A stretch of 64,000 nucleotides of DNA from Hafnia paralvei ATCC 29927 (GCF_001655005.1 NZ_LXET01000039.1:62001-126000), one strand, 5' to 3'; counted from the stretch's first letter, positions 44,476-52,929 are shown. Notes: generated from the letters alone by a model not told the origin. Program-made: numbers and translations.

Positions 44476-46118
44476 TGTGCCTCCGGATCTTTTATTGTTT
44501 CAGGGGCCAGAATGTCTGCCTGTGCCCATGTTGGTACGGGAATACCACGCTCTTTGAACGCCTCAATTTCACGGGCGCGTTGATCGAGAAGCTCTTCCCA
44601 GTCTTCGCCAACGTTTTCTGAAACCTCCATTTCCAGCGTTGACATACCTGCGTCCATCCCAAGGATCGCGCCTTTTTTCTCTGCGACCGGATCAACCCAG
44701 CCGCGCCCTGGCCCCATCCATTGCGCACGACAATACGCCGCTTTCGCGGCCAGAAATTCTGGCGCGCCAGCAGGAAGAGGTAATTCACTGAGATCATGAA
44801 GTTCCTCAACAAAGCTGCTAAAAATAGGCTGAGCAAAACCAGTAGCAAAATCATTACGCCGGCGGGTTAGCGTCTTCCATGCTTCAAGCATGGCTGAACG
44901 GGCAGAACTGTAGTTAACATCAGACCAGTCCTGAGTCAGCTGCTGAGTCGAAATTCCCAACGCGGCGGCTACATTGCGCAGCGCTGCACTTTCGAAGGCA
45001 ATGAAGTTACTCATTGGCCGGGCAGCGTTAACCGTGCTGATATCCTCCCCTGGGGCTAAAATGGGAATACGAGCACCACTTTGCAGTGATAGGCGATTAT
45101 CATTGTGGAAATTAGTTCGCATGTCCTGATAATCAAGTACATCATCAGTTTGTAGGGAATCAGCAAAAAGCCCAGGGTCATAAGGTGACGTGATATATGC
45201 CCCAAAAACTGCATTCAGAATAGCCGCTTGCAGCTCAACTTCATCATATTTGATCAGCATTTTCAGCCGCTGAACAATGGGAGTAAAAATGCTCGTTCCG
45301 CGATGTTGTGATGCCCTGTCGCCATCGAAATCATGAACAACAATCGCACGTCCCCATGATGTTTCACGCGGTATACGTTCCCACGTCATGGTTTTTTCGG
45401 CACTCCACCAGTCGCCCATATGAGCCTTTCTGATGTGATAGGCCACCGGCACACCATCATCATCAATTTCAACCCCACCACGAACCTTCGGCATGTCGAA
45501 ATTTTGTTGAGGATTGCTTAAGCGGTCTGGATCAACAATTTGTACCGTTGTTGCATAACGTGCACGTCCATACCCCAAACGATCCAAACGGTACTGCATG
45601 ACGGCCAACGCATCGCCATCGACTAATTTGTGCCGAAATGCCAAGCGCAGCATTTGAGATACTGTTTTTTTACGCTCAACATCACAGTAGCGGTTAGGAT
45701 CATTTGCCCACGAACGCCAAGCGGCTTCGACAGAACGCCCGTACTCATCAGCCCATTTAGCATCAAAAGCCTTAATGCCGGTTTGCAACGCTAACGCTCG
45801 GTAATCCACCTTTGCGATCGGGCGGAAATTTGCCCCGACGGCATTATCGAGAATGCGGGTAACACTGCCAGACGCCCAGCCATCATTACGCGCCATATCG
45901 CGAACACGGGAAACAATGCGATCGCGGTAAATATTAACTTCGTTATCAGGTGACCACAGCGCTGGTTGCCAGTTGGCCATTTCATCACTATAGGAATCAG
46001 CTGCGTCATAGGGCACGCGACCAGAACCATTTAGCATTGATGCCCGCTGGCGTGAAGGGGGCAGAGAAGGTAAAGGACGACCATCAAGGCCGAGAATTCT
46101 TACTTCAGCTTTTTTCAT
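44472..46118 (-). CDS. Portal protein, lambda gpB family
   Basis: A 548-residue portal of the Phage_portal_2 type: RVPYDAADSYSDEMANWQPALWSPD, RDMARNDGWASGSVTRILDNAVG, KTVSQMLRLAFRHKLVDGDALAVMQYRL, YSSARSAMLEAWKTLTRRRNDF. A dodecamer forms the DNA entry vertex. The frame opens with TTG at 46121, but the ATG at 46118 overlaps the gpW stop by one base and fits better. Confidence 0.94.
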   Translation of the reverse strand: MKKAEVRILGLDGRPLPSLPPSRQRASMLNGSGRVPYDAADSYSDEMANWQPALWSPDNEVNIYRDRIVSRVRDMARNDGWASGSVTRILDNAVGANFRPIAKVDYRALALQTGIKAFDAKWADEYGRSVEAAWRSWANDPNRYCDVERKKTVSQMLRLAFRHKLVDGDALAVMQYRLDRLGYGRARYATTVQIVDPDRLSNPQQNFDMPKVRGGVEIDDDGVPVAYHIRKAHMGDWWSAEKTMTWERIPRETSWGRAIVVHDFDGDRASQHRGTSIFTPIVQRLKMLIKYDEVELQAAILNAVFGAYITSPYDPGLFADSLQTDDVLDYQDMRTNFHNDNRLSLQSGARIPILAPGEDISTVNAARPMSNFIAFESAALRNVAAALGISTQQLTQDWSDVNYSSARSAMLEAWKTLTRRRNDFATGFAQPIFSSFVEELHDLSELPLPAGAPEFLAAKAAYCRAQWMGPGRGWVDPVAEKKGAILGMDAGMSTLEMEVSENVGEDWEELLDQRAREIEAFKERGIPVPTWAQADILAPETIKDPEAQ

Positions 46119-46378
46119 CAATACCGAAACCTTAACGTCCTACGCGGACGTTTCACGATACCCAACTGTGCCTGAAGGAGCTGAATTAACGCCATCAGCT
46201 GCCCAATATCGGTTTGTTGATAGGTTACTGACCGGGTTCCGTCTCCCTGTGCATATGAAAATGAAACCCCCTTAGACCCCATGCCCAGTTCTAAATAAGC
46301 CTGTTGGGCTGCGGCCAAGGCAGCTTGCAGTTGAGCACGGCTCATGCCAGCTAATAAACTGGTGTTGGGATCAAACAT
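46118..46378 (-). CDS. Head-tail joining protein gpW
   Basis: An 86-residue lambda gpW homologue: SRAQLQAALAAAQQAYLELGMG (helix), VSFSYAQGDGTRSVTYQQTD (β-hairpin), IGQLMALIQLLQAQLGI (helix). It fits the α+β fold of gpW, which plugs the filled head. AAGGA lies 6 nt before ATG; directly downstream of the terminase gene. Confidence 0.93.
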   Translation of the reverse strand: MFDPNTSLLAGMSRAQLQAALAAAQQAYLELGMGSKGVSFSYAQGDGTRSVTYQQTDIGQLMALIQLLQAQLGIVKRPRRTLRFRY

Positions 46379-46389
46379 AGAATTCCTTT

Positions 46390-48498
46390 TTAATTAGCCA
46401 GACGTTTATGCAGAGGTTTACGCTGCGGTTTGTCTGGTTCAGTAATAATGACGCCGGGCAAACGCAGATCCTGTTTTTCTTCAGGTTCAGGAGCCGGCGG
46501 TAAAAGGGAGTCAGGGTTACTTTCGAGGGCAATCGCCTTAGCATTTAATTTCAAGCCAGAATGGAATAATCCGCATAAAGCCGCATAGGCATAGACGCGG
46601 CAGTCCAACGCTTCGTTAGCCTTACCCGGTGGCAATTCCCACACGCTATAACGCTGACCAGCAGCTTCTTTCATCACTAGCCGTTCAGCCGTGAGTTGCG
46701 CGAAATACCCCATATCTCGATCCGTTGAAAAATGCATGTAACCAGGGCCGGGCTGTTCAATGTGTAAACGTGAACGGATGGAATCTTTTGCAGAGTTAAC
46801 CCCGAGAATTATCGGTCTGAACTTTGACCGGGTTTTCGATGTTGGACGCTTATTAGGCCATATAGGAGAGCGCTTACCGCCAGTGGCTGATTCGCCCTTG
46901 ATAGCCCAAATTCTGCGAGCCAGTCGTTCTTGTGAAAACTCGTATACTTTTTGCGTATGATTACCGCCGGAGTCATGGCAGGCCGCCATAATGGTAAAGC
47001 CCCTACCGTCGGCACGCCGCCATATCTGCTTTAAGTAAGCATCGAGTCTTAGCCACGGTTCCGCTGTCTCGAGATCGCCTTCTATCACATCAAAAGCCAC
47101 AGACCAGCTTTCCTCGTCTTTCCCCCATCCGACCACCTCGACTTCAAGTCGGTCATTTTGTGTATCAATTCCGGCAGTGAGTACAGCAACACCCTCGGGT
47201 ACTTCAGCATCGAATACTTCGCGGCGAGCCAGTAGAACATCCACGGGGAGACGCTTGCCATAATTTGGCCTGTGCGGTAATCCCATCTGGGTATTCCACC
47301 ATGCCAGCTCTTTATCGGGGTCACCTTTCGCCTTCAGATATTTTTCAGCAATATCGGAAGGTTTATCTTTCTGCCACGGGCTGAATAACTTCGACGCTTG
47401 AAAACCCGCGTGAATATTATCAACACCCAATTTCCCACAATCCGGACACACAGCACGGTGAACAGCATGCCGATCCGATTCAGACCATTTCCAAACGCGG
47501 CTAACCGCCGTAGCATCGTCGGTATGCCATGCCTGCTCATACATATTTAACGGTATGTGCCGCGTGCCGCAGCAATCAAAGGGCTTTGTTTGATGCCATT
47601 GAATTGTTGCCAGAGACCGCAAGCGCTCGCCTTCTGACCATCCAGCCCCACAATTTTCGCAGTGGATCATTGCTAATTTTGTTTGGTGTTTATCACCTTC
47701 CGATGGCCAGTGAATATGTTTGAAAAAATCGGGAAACTGACGGTGGCCACAGTGCGGGCAAGCTATCGAGGCACGGCGCTGATCCGAGTCTTCATAGCTT
47801 GCCGCAATACGACTTTCATCTTCGACCGTTGGCGAACAAGCTCGGACTGAAAGCCAGTTCAATCCGAATGTTGCTGTACGCTCTTCAGCCAGCGTGATGG
47901 GATCGCCTTCTCGGGTTATCGGATATTTATCAACCTCATCGGCTAATAAAACGCGGATCGGGCGGCGAGCCAAGTTATCGGGACTACCAGCACCAGCTAG
48001 CGCCAGAAAGCCACCGGTGAATGATTTATAAAGCAGCGTTTCCTTTGAGTTTTTCTGTTTATTACCGCCCACCAAAGCACGTAGCACCGGTGTCACTCTT
48101 ACTAACGGGGTAATACGTTCTTTCGAAAACTGCTCTGCTGCGTCCTCTTTTGGCTGCAGCAGCAACATTGGGCAGGGATCGAGGTGCGCAAAATAACCGA
48201 ACAGATTTTCAAGCAGCGCCGTTTTCATCAACTGGGTACAACACTGAACAGTGATGATGTGAACACCCGATTCTGTGGCGGCCAACATCGGCCCCCGGGC
48301 TATCTCTACGGTACTTGTATCCCAGTCCCCTGAGGTACTGCCGGCCTCTTTCGCTAACTTACGGAATTTATCCGCCCAGTCAGGAACGCTAATTCGAGGT
48401 GGTGGAGTCCAACCCTTCCTAATACTAAGTAGCAATCGCTCACGTTTCGTCTGTGTTAAATTCAGGCTCACCAAGTCCGGAGATGTGTTTATGGACAT
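46390..48498 (-). CDS. Terminase large subunit, lambda gpA family
   Basis: A 702-residue GpA-family terminase. N-terminus: PPPRISVPDWADKFRKLAKEAGSTSGDWDTSTV; modified ATPase P-loop region VQCCTQLMKTALLENLFGYF; Walker B ADEVDKYP; two zinc-knuckle-like pairs CPHCGHRQFP and CENCGAGW; nuclease domain AGIDTQNDRLEVEVVGWGKDEESW; near the C-terminus NEALDCRVYAYAAL. It cuts concatemers and pumps DNA into the prohead. Overlaps the small subunit by 59 bp. Confidence 0.95.
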   Translation of the reverse strand: MSINTSPDLVSLNLTQTKRERLLLSIRKGWTPPPRISVPDWADKFRKLAKEAGSTSGDWDTSTVEIARGPMLAATESGVHIITVQCCTQLMKTALLENLFGYFAHLDPCPMLLLQPKEDAAEQFSKERITPLVRVTPVLRALVGGNKQKNSKETLLYKSFTGGFLALAGAGSPDNLARRPIRVLLADEVDKYPITREGDPITLAEERTATFGLNWLSVRACSPTVEDESRIAASYEDSDQRRASIACPHCGHRQFPDFFKHIHWPSEGDKHQTKLAMIHCENCGAGWSEGERLRSLATIQWHQTKPFDCCGTRHIPLNMYEQAWHTDDATAVSRVWKWSESDRHAVHRAVCPDCGKLGVDNIHAGFQASKLFSPWQKDKPSDIAEKYLKAKGDPDKELAWWNTQMGLPHRPNYGKRLPVDVLLARREVFDAEVPEGVAVLTAGIDTQNDRLEVEVVGWGKDEESWSVAFDVIEGDLETAEPWLRLDAYLKQIWRRADGRGFTIMAACHDSGGNHTQKVYEFSQERLARRIWAIKGESATGGKRSPIWPNKRPTSKTRSKFRPIILGVNSAKDSIRSRLHIEQPGPGYMHFSTDRDMGYFAQLTAERLVMKEAAGQRYSVWELPPGKANEALDCRVYAYAALCGLFHSGLKLNAKAIALESNPDSLLPPAPEPEEKQDLRLPGVIITEPDKPQRKPLHKRLAN

Positions 48499-49018
48499 GT
48501 TCTATTAACACCTCGGTCATTCTGTCAGCGGGGACGTCCAAGTCAGCCGCCATCAAAGGTGCCACCCTTGCTGGCCAGTTCATCCAAGCGTCGCGCTGTT
48601 GGCGAAATGCGGAAAACAACACGCTTTCAGCAACAGAAAGTTCGACCAGCTGGCCATCCTCTTTCTCAAACTCCAACTTCGTTAATAAAGCTAAGTAGTT
48701 CTCTTTAACCCTGCTGGCTTCTTCCCGGGTCATTTCAGCCCCGTTCGCCAGCATGATTTGCTTCACGGCTTCATCCGTTGTCGAATCTTCTTTAAGTCCT
48801 ACATCGGCGTTAGCCCGCGCGTTTTTTTTTCTGGTCGCGTTTTTTGTCCGAGGGTCGGTACTGTCACGCAGCGTTGCTCGAGCAGAATCACTGGCTTCAA
48901 CATCAATCAGTCCTGCATCATCAAGAACGATATATTTCCCCGCTTTTAGCCAGCGGCCGATCGTCTTTCGATCAACGCCGGCATGCTTGGCATATTCAAT
49001 TTGCGTCATCGCTGTCAT
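48440..49018 (-). CDS. Terminase small subunit (Nu1-like)
   Basis: A 192-residue protein with an N-terminal winged-helix DNA-binding segment (MTQIEYAKHAGVDRKTIGRWLKAGKYIVLDDAGLIDVEASDSA) as in Nu1/DUF1441 proteins, a basic spacer (KNATRKKNARAN), then a helical part KQIMLANGAEMTREEASRVKENYLALLTKLEFEKEDGQLV and FRQQRDAWMNWPARVAPLMAADL. The longer frame starts at 49096, but AGGGGA fits the ATG at 49018. The start codon lies inside the first of eight RTGGGACAY repeats, which may be its recognition sites. Confidence 0.87.
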   Translation of the reverse strand: MTAMTQIEYAKHAGVDRKTIGRWLKAGKYIVLDDAGLIDVEASDSARATLRDSTDPRTKNATRKKNARANADVGLKEDSTTDEAVKQIMLANGAEMTREEASRVKENYLALLTKLEFEKEDGQLVELSVAESVLFSAFRQQRDAWMNWPARVAPLMAADLDVPADRMTEVLIEHVHKHISGLGEPEFNTDET

Positions 49019-49182
49019 GGGACATTCCCCTTGATAAAGTCGTGGGACATACCGATGGGACATTTTTTTGTGTCCCACGTGAATGTCCCATGCCAATGTC
49101 CCACGCTAAAAACCAGCAAATCCGCAAGCTATAAGGCTTGGTGCGGCGTAGTGCATAAATATGCACGTGGGACATGGGACAC
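49017..49182. repeat. Eight RTGGGACAY 9-mers: candidate packaging (cos/pac) recognition region
   Basis: Copies on the plus strand start at 49017, 49042, 49055, 49167 and 49174; copies on the minus strand lie at 49070-49078, 49083-49091 and 49096-49104. Variation is only at the first and last base (A/G and C/T). The 49055 and 49070 copies form a hairpin-like inverted repeat with an AT loop. The zone covers the start of the small terminase gene and the 275-bp gap upstream of it. Multiple half-site repeats beside the terminase genes are the hallmark of lambda cosB R-sites and other packaging sites; autoregulatory binding is the alternative. Confidence 0.65.
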
Positions 49183-49294
49183 AAAATGAAAAATTTATAG
49201 CTGGTAAAACAGCACGGCGCGCAATGCCCGTGCTTTACAAAAGTACTAGGAAGGACCCAAAAAAATCTATGGATACATCCAGCGTAGTGGGGTT
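49019..49294. other. 275 bp gap upstream of terminase
   Basis: No gene. It contains the RTGGGACAY cluster described separately, a GCTATAAGGC stretch and an ATGCATA-containing palindrome (GTGCATAAATATGCAC, 49151-49166) immediately before the last two repeats. If the phage cuts at a cos site, it should lie here. Confidence 0.6.
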
Positions 49295-49864
49295 CTAAGA
49301 TGATGGAGAAAGAGAATGATGATGTGGGTTCCGCACCTGCAATTGAAACTCATCAAAAGCCATTCGCATTTGGTTAGCCATCTCATCAGGCTTCATGCCT
49401 CCAGTAAGCGAACAAAGACCAGGGCAAACTAGATGACCAAGCTTTAGCCTAATGGCCTCACTGAGCGCCGCTTTGAATGCCAGATATGCATTACGGGTAT
49501 CACCAACAAACATTGGCGTTTCCATTGTTGGTGCAACAATTAGATATTTAGGAAACTGAGGCCCAAACCCCATGGTATGAACAGATAAAGCAGAGCCGAT
49601 AGGCAAATAACCGTTAAATGTAGCGGCTATTGCCGCTTGAACCCTCACCTGCAACTGATAACCAAACATGTAAAGGTATACGCTGTCTATCCCACCATCC
49701 ATCCAGCCATAACAGTTTGCTGGAGATACAAGCGCGTCACCACTGACGTTAGTTATATCTCCTTGGATAATCGTAATATCTGAAACATTGGCAAATGCAG
49801 AAACCAGAGCATTCACTACATGCGGATTAGTATCAACAAAGGTGATTTTCATCTTTTTACTCAC
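49295..49864 (-). CDS. Macro-domain (ADP-ribose-binding) protein
   Basis: A 189-residue protein: KITFVDTNPHVVNAL, ITIIQGDITNVSGDALVSPANCYGWMDGGIDSVYLYMFG (the A1pp/macro loop 1 with the A-N-x-x-x-x-x-x-G-G-I-D pattern), then HLVCPGLCSLTGGMKPDEMANQMRMAFDEF. Macro domains bind or hydrolyse ADP-ribose from proteins, DNA or NAD derivatives. It is late-transcribed, between a tail-like gene and terminase. Starts at GTG (GTGA overlap) or at the ATG at 49852. Confidence 0.83.
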   Translation of the reverse strand: MSKKMKITFVDTNPHVVNALVSAFANVSDITIIQGDITNVSGDALVSPANCYGWMDGGIDSVYLYMFGYQLQVRVQAAIAATFNGYLPIGSALSVHTMGFGPQFPKYLIVAPTMETPMFVGDTRNAYLAFKAALSEAIRLKLGHLVCPGLCSLTGGMKPDEMANQMRMAFDEFQLQVRNPHHHSLSPSS

Positions 49865-50505
49865 TTAGCTGTGCGCATGGCCTCAGCCAGCGCTTTCTGA
49901 ATTTCCTGAGGGAGCAGCGCCTTAGCCATAGTATTTGCACGCGCCATGTACCCTAGTACGGGCTGAACCGGCAAAGCATCACCAAACCGAATAAGCAGCT
50001 TTGGCGCTCTCTGCTTAGCGCGTGGGCGGTGAGTACCGTTAGGTGACCGCTTCTGTCGTTTCTTGCCCTTCCTGCCTTTAAGCGGTTTTCTGCGCTGCCA
50101 TACGGCATTTACGCCATCAATATCCCCGATGAACACATTCGGTTTTGCCTTCAACTGAGCCAGCTTATTGCGTGAAAGGTTGCCAAACTTATTTAATTTT
50201 ATGTTTTTAGGATTTAGCAGCGCTTGTCCATTCAGCTTGTGAGAACCACCCACTTCAAATGGGTCGAGATAAGCCGCTGCCGTATCCATAACAAAGACGC
50301 GGGCAACCAGATTATTTTTTGTCGCAGCAGCTGCGCGAACAGAATTAACGGTAAAAGGGGTTGGATTATCCAGTCGCCGCTGCAGCGCAAGCTTCTCTGC
50401 GTCACGGATTTGATGAACTGTACTTGTCATAGCTCGCGCCATAGCGAACGGAATTTGCTTCTTTATCGCCTCCAACTGGCGCGATAGATCGCGCAGGTCT
50501 GCCAT
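49861..50505 (-). CDS. Basic phage protein, possibly minor tail protein Z-like
   Basis: A 214-residue, strongly basic protein: helical N-terminus (RQLEAIKKQIPFAMARAMTSTVHQIRDAEKLAL), a β-rich middle (VFVMDTAAAYLDPFEVGGSHKL), a Lys/Arg-rich stretch (RRKPLKGRKGKKRQKRSPNG) and helix KALLPQEIQKALAEAM. The N-terminal pattern (small-residue helices before a basic loop) recalls the lambda gpZ/tail-completion type, but position upstream of terminase is unusual. AGGGGGAA precedes the ATG. Tentative. Confidence 0.5.
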   Translation of the reverse strand: MADLRDLSRQLEAIKKQIPFAMARAMTSTVHQIRDAEKLALQRRLDNPTPFTVNSVRAAAATKNNLVARVFVMDTAAAYLDPFEVGGSHKLNGQALLNPKNIKLNKFGNLSRNKLAQLKAKPNVFIGDIDGVNAVWQRRKPLKGRKGKKRQKRSPNGTHRPRAKQRAPKLLIRFGDALPVQPVLGYMARANTMAKALLPQEIQKALAEAMRTAK

Positions 50506-50516
50506 TCGTTCCCCCT

Positions 50517-51131
50517 TTAGCTACGACGGAATGCATAGCTCCCAATGCCTTCACGACCCAGTTCACACTCAACACTGTTATGCTCAATGCAACGAAAGCC
50601 ATGCTGAGCAAACCAACGAATCAGGCCATCGTGAGTCCAGTACCATATATGCTCGTCTTTACGATAATGGCGGGACAGCAGTATGTGATCGGCGCTATCA
50701 AAGATCGGAACTGATACGAATACCCATTGTTCAGCTTGGCTAATCGCTAGTTCTGGGTGATCGATATGCTCTAGACTGTCCCAGAACGTCAACGCTGGGT
50801 GACAGGAATCATACAATTGCTTCCAGTATCCATGAGCTACCAGCCAATGTACTCCCGCAGGATTAACGTCATATCCCTTGGTCTCTGCTCGTGCTTCAAC
50901 AAACTGACCTGCACCGATCCCAACATCTAGAACAGGTCCGGTATAATGTCGCCCAACTAACTCTATTCTGGCTTTGGTCAATGCATGCCCCATAGGGGTA
51001 TCAGCCATTTTCTGATATCGAGAAAAATAACTATCATCATAAGGGCGATCTTTCGGTACCGGAAATCGTCCCATGCCAATCTCAGGCAGCCACACTAGCC
51101 CTGACTTCAATTCTCGGGTAAATACGTTCAT
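50517..51131 (-). CDS. Class I SAM methyltransferase in late modification cassette
   Basis: A 204-residue methyltransferase: VLDVGIGAGQFVEARAETKGYDVNPAGVHWLV (SAM motif I and acidic loop), PALTFWDSLEHIDHPE (motif IV), then WVFVSVPIFD, DEHIWYWTHDGLIRWFAQHGF. This subtype (D-S-L-E-H, W-x-F-V-S-V-P) is typical of sugar- or small-molecule O-methyltransferases rather than DNA methylases; no target-recognition domain is seen. ATG overlaps the stop of the glycosyltransferase-like gene (ATGA). Confidence 0.8.
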   Translation of the reverse strand: MNVFTRELKSGLVWLPEIGMGRFPVPKDRPYDDSYFSRYQKMADTPMGHALTKARIELVGRHYTGPVLDVGIGAGQFVEARAETKGYDVNPAGVHWLVAHGYWKQLYDSCHPALTFWDSLEHIDHPELAISQAEQWVFVSVPIFDSADHILLSRHYRKDEHIWYWTHDGLIRWFAQHGFRCIEHNSVECELGREGIGSYAFRRS

Positions 51132-52033
51132 ACGGCCTCTGCTTTTATGCGGACACAAACTTGATCGATAAACGGTGATACCCGAGGGCCAAGGTTGCTG
51201 ATAGTCTTGTTACAGCTATGCTTCATTTCCTGACAGCAACAGTAATCATCAGGATAAATAAACAGCGAATTACTTAGATCACAGCAGCGCGAGTCCGTTA
51301 CCTTAGAATGATGGTTGTTGCCGCCATTCCCGCCCTGCAGGCAAATCATCGGCCGTTGGTAGGCGATCGCAGCATGCATAATTACACAGGCTCCAGTGAC
51401 GACCAGATCAGCCCGCTCCACCAGCGCCAGCATCGCGGGAATAGTCAGTTCGCCTCGGTGGAACTTCTGATGGGCCAGAGGTTCAACATCGGGGATCCAT
51501 TCAAGACCCGGCTCAGTATCAGCAATGCTGATAACATGCCAGCCTTTCTGCGCCAGCATACGCGCCACCACATCAACATACTCATTTAGTGGCCCACGGC
51601 TGGCGTTATGCCATTCGGTGCGTTCAATGGTCGGACGTATCAGCGCTACAGGCTTGCCTTCGGGAATACCAATAAAAGGCAGATCGTAATGCGGCAGATC
51701 CATTTCAGCCGGCGCAATGCCAAACTGTTTTTCCATCGCATCAAAAACACTACCTTCGCGTAAATGGCTGTTGCCGTAGAAGATACGTTGGCGAGGAATG
51801 CCATGCGGCATGGGCTCAAACTTTGCAGCCGTTCGCTCTTCATTCTTTTTCTGGGTACGTAACGTAGTGCCGGAACGAACAAAATGAAGATTAGGAATAC
51901 CGGCATAAATCTCGGGCAGTGGTGTTTTTAGCCAAACCTCATGCCCTTTAGCGACCAGCGCTTTGATAAAGGCACGTTGATTGATATTGTCACCAATTCC
52001 TTGCATTCCTTCGAAATAAAGCTTTTCAGGCAT
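51128..52033 (-). CDS. GT-B glycosyltransferase, heptosyltransferase (GT9)-like
   Basis: A 301-residue protein: MPEKLYFEGMQGIGDNINQRAFIKALVAKGHEVWLKTPLPEI at the N-terminus, a middle with VALIRPTIERTEWHNASRGPLNEYVDVVARMLAQKGWHVISI, and C-terminal LTIPAMLALVERADLVVTGACVIMHAAIAYQRPMICLQGG, the pattern of GT9 heptosyltransferases and related GT-B enzymes. A cysteine-rich C-terminus (SRCCDLSNS, YCCCQEMKHSC) is unusual. The longer frame starts at TTG; the ATG at 52033 overlaps the upstream stop by 8 bp. Donor and acceptor unknown. Confidence 0.8.
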   Translation of the reverse strand: MPEKLYFEGMQGIGDNINQRAFIKALVAKGHEVWLKTPLPEIYAGIPNLHFVRSGTTLRTQKKNEERTAAKFEPMPHGIPRQRIFYGNSHLREGSVFDAMEKQFGIAPAEMDLPHYDLPFIGIPEGKPVALIRPTIERTEWHNASRGPLNEYVDVVARMLAQKGWHVISIADTEPGLEWIPDVEPLAHQKFHRGELTIPAMLALVERADLVVTGACVIMHAAIAYQRPMICLQGGNGGNNHHSKVTDSRCCDLSNSLFIYPDDYCCCQEMKHSCNKTISNLGPRVSPFIDQVCVRIKAEAV

Positions 52034-52571
52034 GTAATACAGTCTCAATAGTCGAAAGCGGGAAGCACGCCAACGCCGAACGGCGTGAGCAGTTCAGTAT
52101 TTCAATGTCACTGATTTTGGCGCCCAAACGAGAATATTCCGCATGCCAGCGCGCAACGCTTGCGATATTCGGATTTTTAAGCCCTACAGGGTGATCTCCA
52201 TGCCAGTGTGAGCCAGCATCGATGCAACAGTCATAACCAAGCAGTAGAACTCGACGGGCACCCTGCCTGATTGCTAGCTGAATAGCCCGCAATCCAGAGT
52301 TGAACGATTCGTTATCAGGGTGAGGAAAATGATTTAATCCATAACAGAGTGTGGCCGAAATACTGCTGGTCCAGCACCGTGCCCCAGATGGAATATCGCT
52401 GTGATATTTTTCCCACCAGCAGAAATCGGCAGCATAAATATGCTGACAGTTAGGTACGGCTACCCAGCTTGAATTAACCGCGATAATTGGCAAGCCAGAA
52501 CGCTGAGCCAGCAAGCAATCACTCTCAGTTAACGATGGGCCGCTCGCTACGCAAATAAAAGTATTATTCAT
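52026..52571 (-). CDS. DUF115/MptE-like phage protein
   Basis: A 181-residue protein: FICVASGPSLTESDC (G-P-S-L motif), LPIIAVNSSWVAVPNCQHIYAADFCWWEKY, NSGLRAIQLAIRQGARRVLLLGYDC and HWHGDHPVGLKNP, ending with a helix. It matches the 6-hydroxymethylpterin-pyrophosphokinase-like (DUF115) family, many of whose members act next to glycosyltransferases in surface- or flagellin-sugar loci. First gene of the three-gene late modification cassette; overlaps the next gene. Confidence 0.78.
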   Translation of the reverse strand: MNNTFICVASGPSLTESDCLLAQRSGLPIIAVNSSWVAVPNCQHIYAADFCWWEKYHSDIPSGARCWTSSISATLCYGLNHFPHPDNESFNSGLRAIQLAIRQGARRVLLLGYDCCIDAGSHWHGDHPVGLKNPNIASVARWHAEYSRLGAKISDIEILNCSRRSALACFPLSTIETVLHA

Positions 52572-52586
52572 AAGGTTTAACTCAAG

Positions 52587-52631
52587 TAGGCATTATGGCA
52601 GGCACTCATTGAATACCTGCTGTAATGCCTA
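52587..52631. repeat. 16-bp imperfect inverted repeat upstream of cassette
   Basis: TAGGCATTATGGCAGG and CCTGCTGTAATGCCTA pair at 14 of 16 positions around a 13-nt loop, 15 bp before the DUF115-like start. No U-tract, so it is more likely an mRNA structure or operator than a terminator. Confidence 0.6.
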
Positions 52632-52792
52632 TTGCTGAATCACCTTGCTTCATCGTATTTATTATTTAACTGTTTCGATTATTAATCATTCGAAACGACT
52701 TAGAGGTAGCATCATTCGTCATATGAATGGATGATGACTATCGAGAACAGGAAACCTCTAGTAGTGAAGATATAAACAACTGTGTAACCAAA

Positions 52793-52830
52793 GCCTCGGT
52801 AGCTTCCACTACTGAGGCTTTTTTATTGAC
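52793..52830 (+). terminator. Plus-strand terminator-like hairpin inside late region
   Basis: AAGCCTCGGTAG and CTACTGAGGCTT pair with a short loop and are followed by TTTTATT on the plus strand, opposite to the surrounding genes. It could end an antisense or small RNA transcribed from about 52,700. Confidence 0.6.
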
Positions 52831-52929
52831 AGTGACCATCTGCTGAGGAATAAAACAAGCATGTATAAAGCGTGTTCTTGTTTGTATTCGCCGTCTGCAT
52901 GCCTACGTATTTCGCGTGTATAGCGTTTT

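Larger units (their letters stand above)
52572..52929. other. 360 bp gap between lysis genes and modification cassette
   Basis: No convincing ORF. It holds a long imperfect inverted repeat (52587-52602 with 52616-52631) and a terminator-like hairpin oriented on the plus strand (52793-52829), described separately. Confidence 0.6.
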
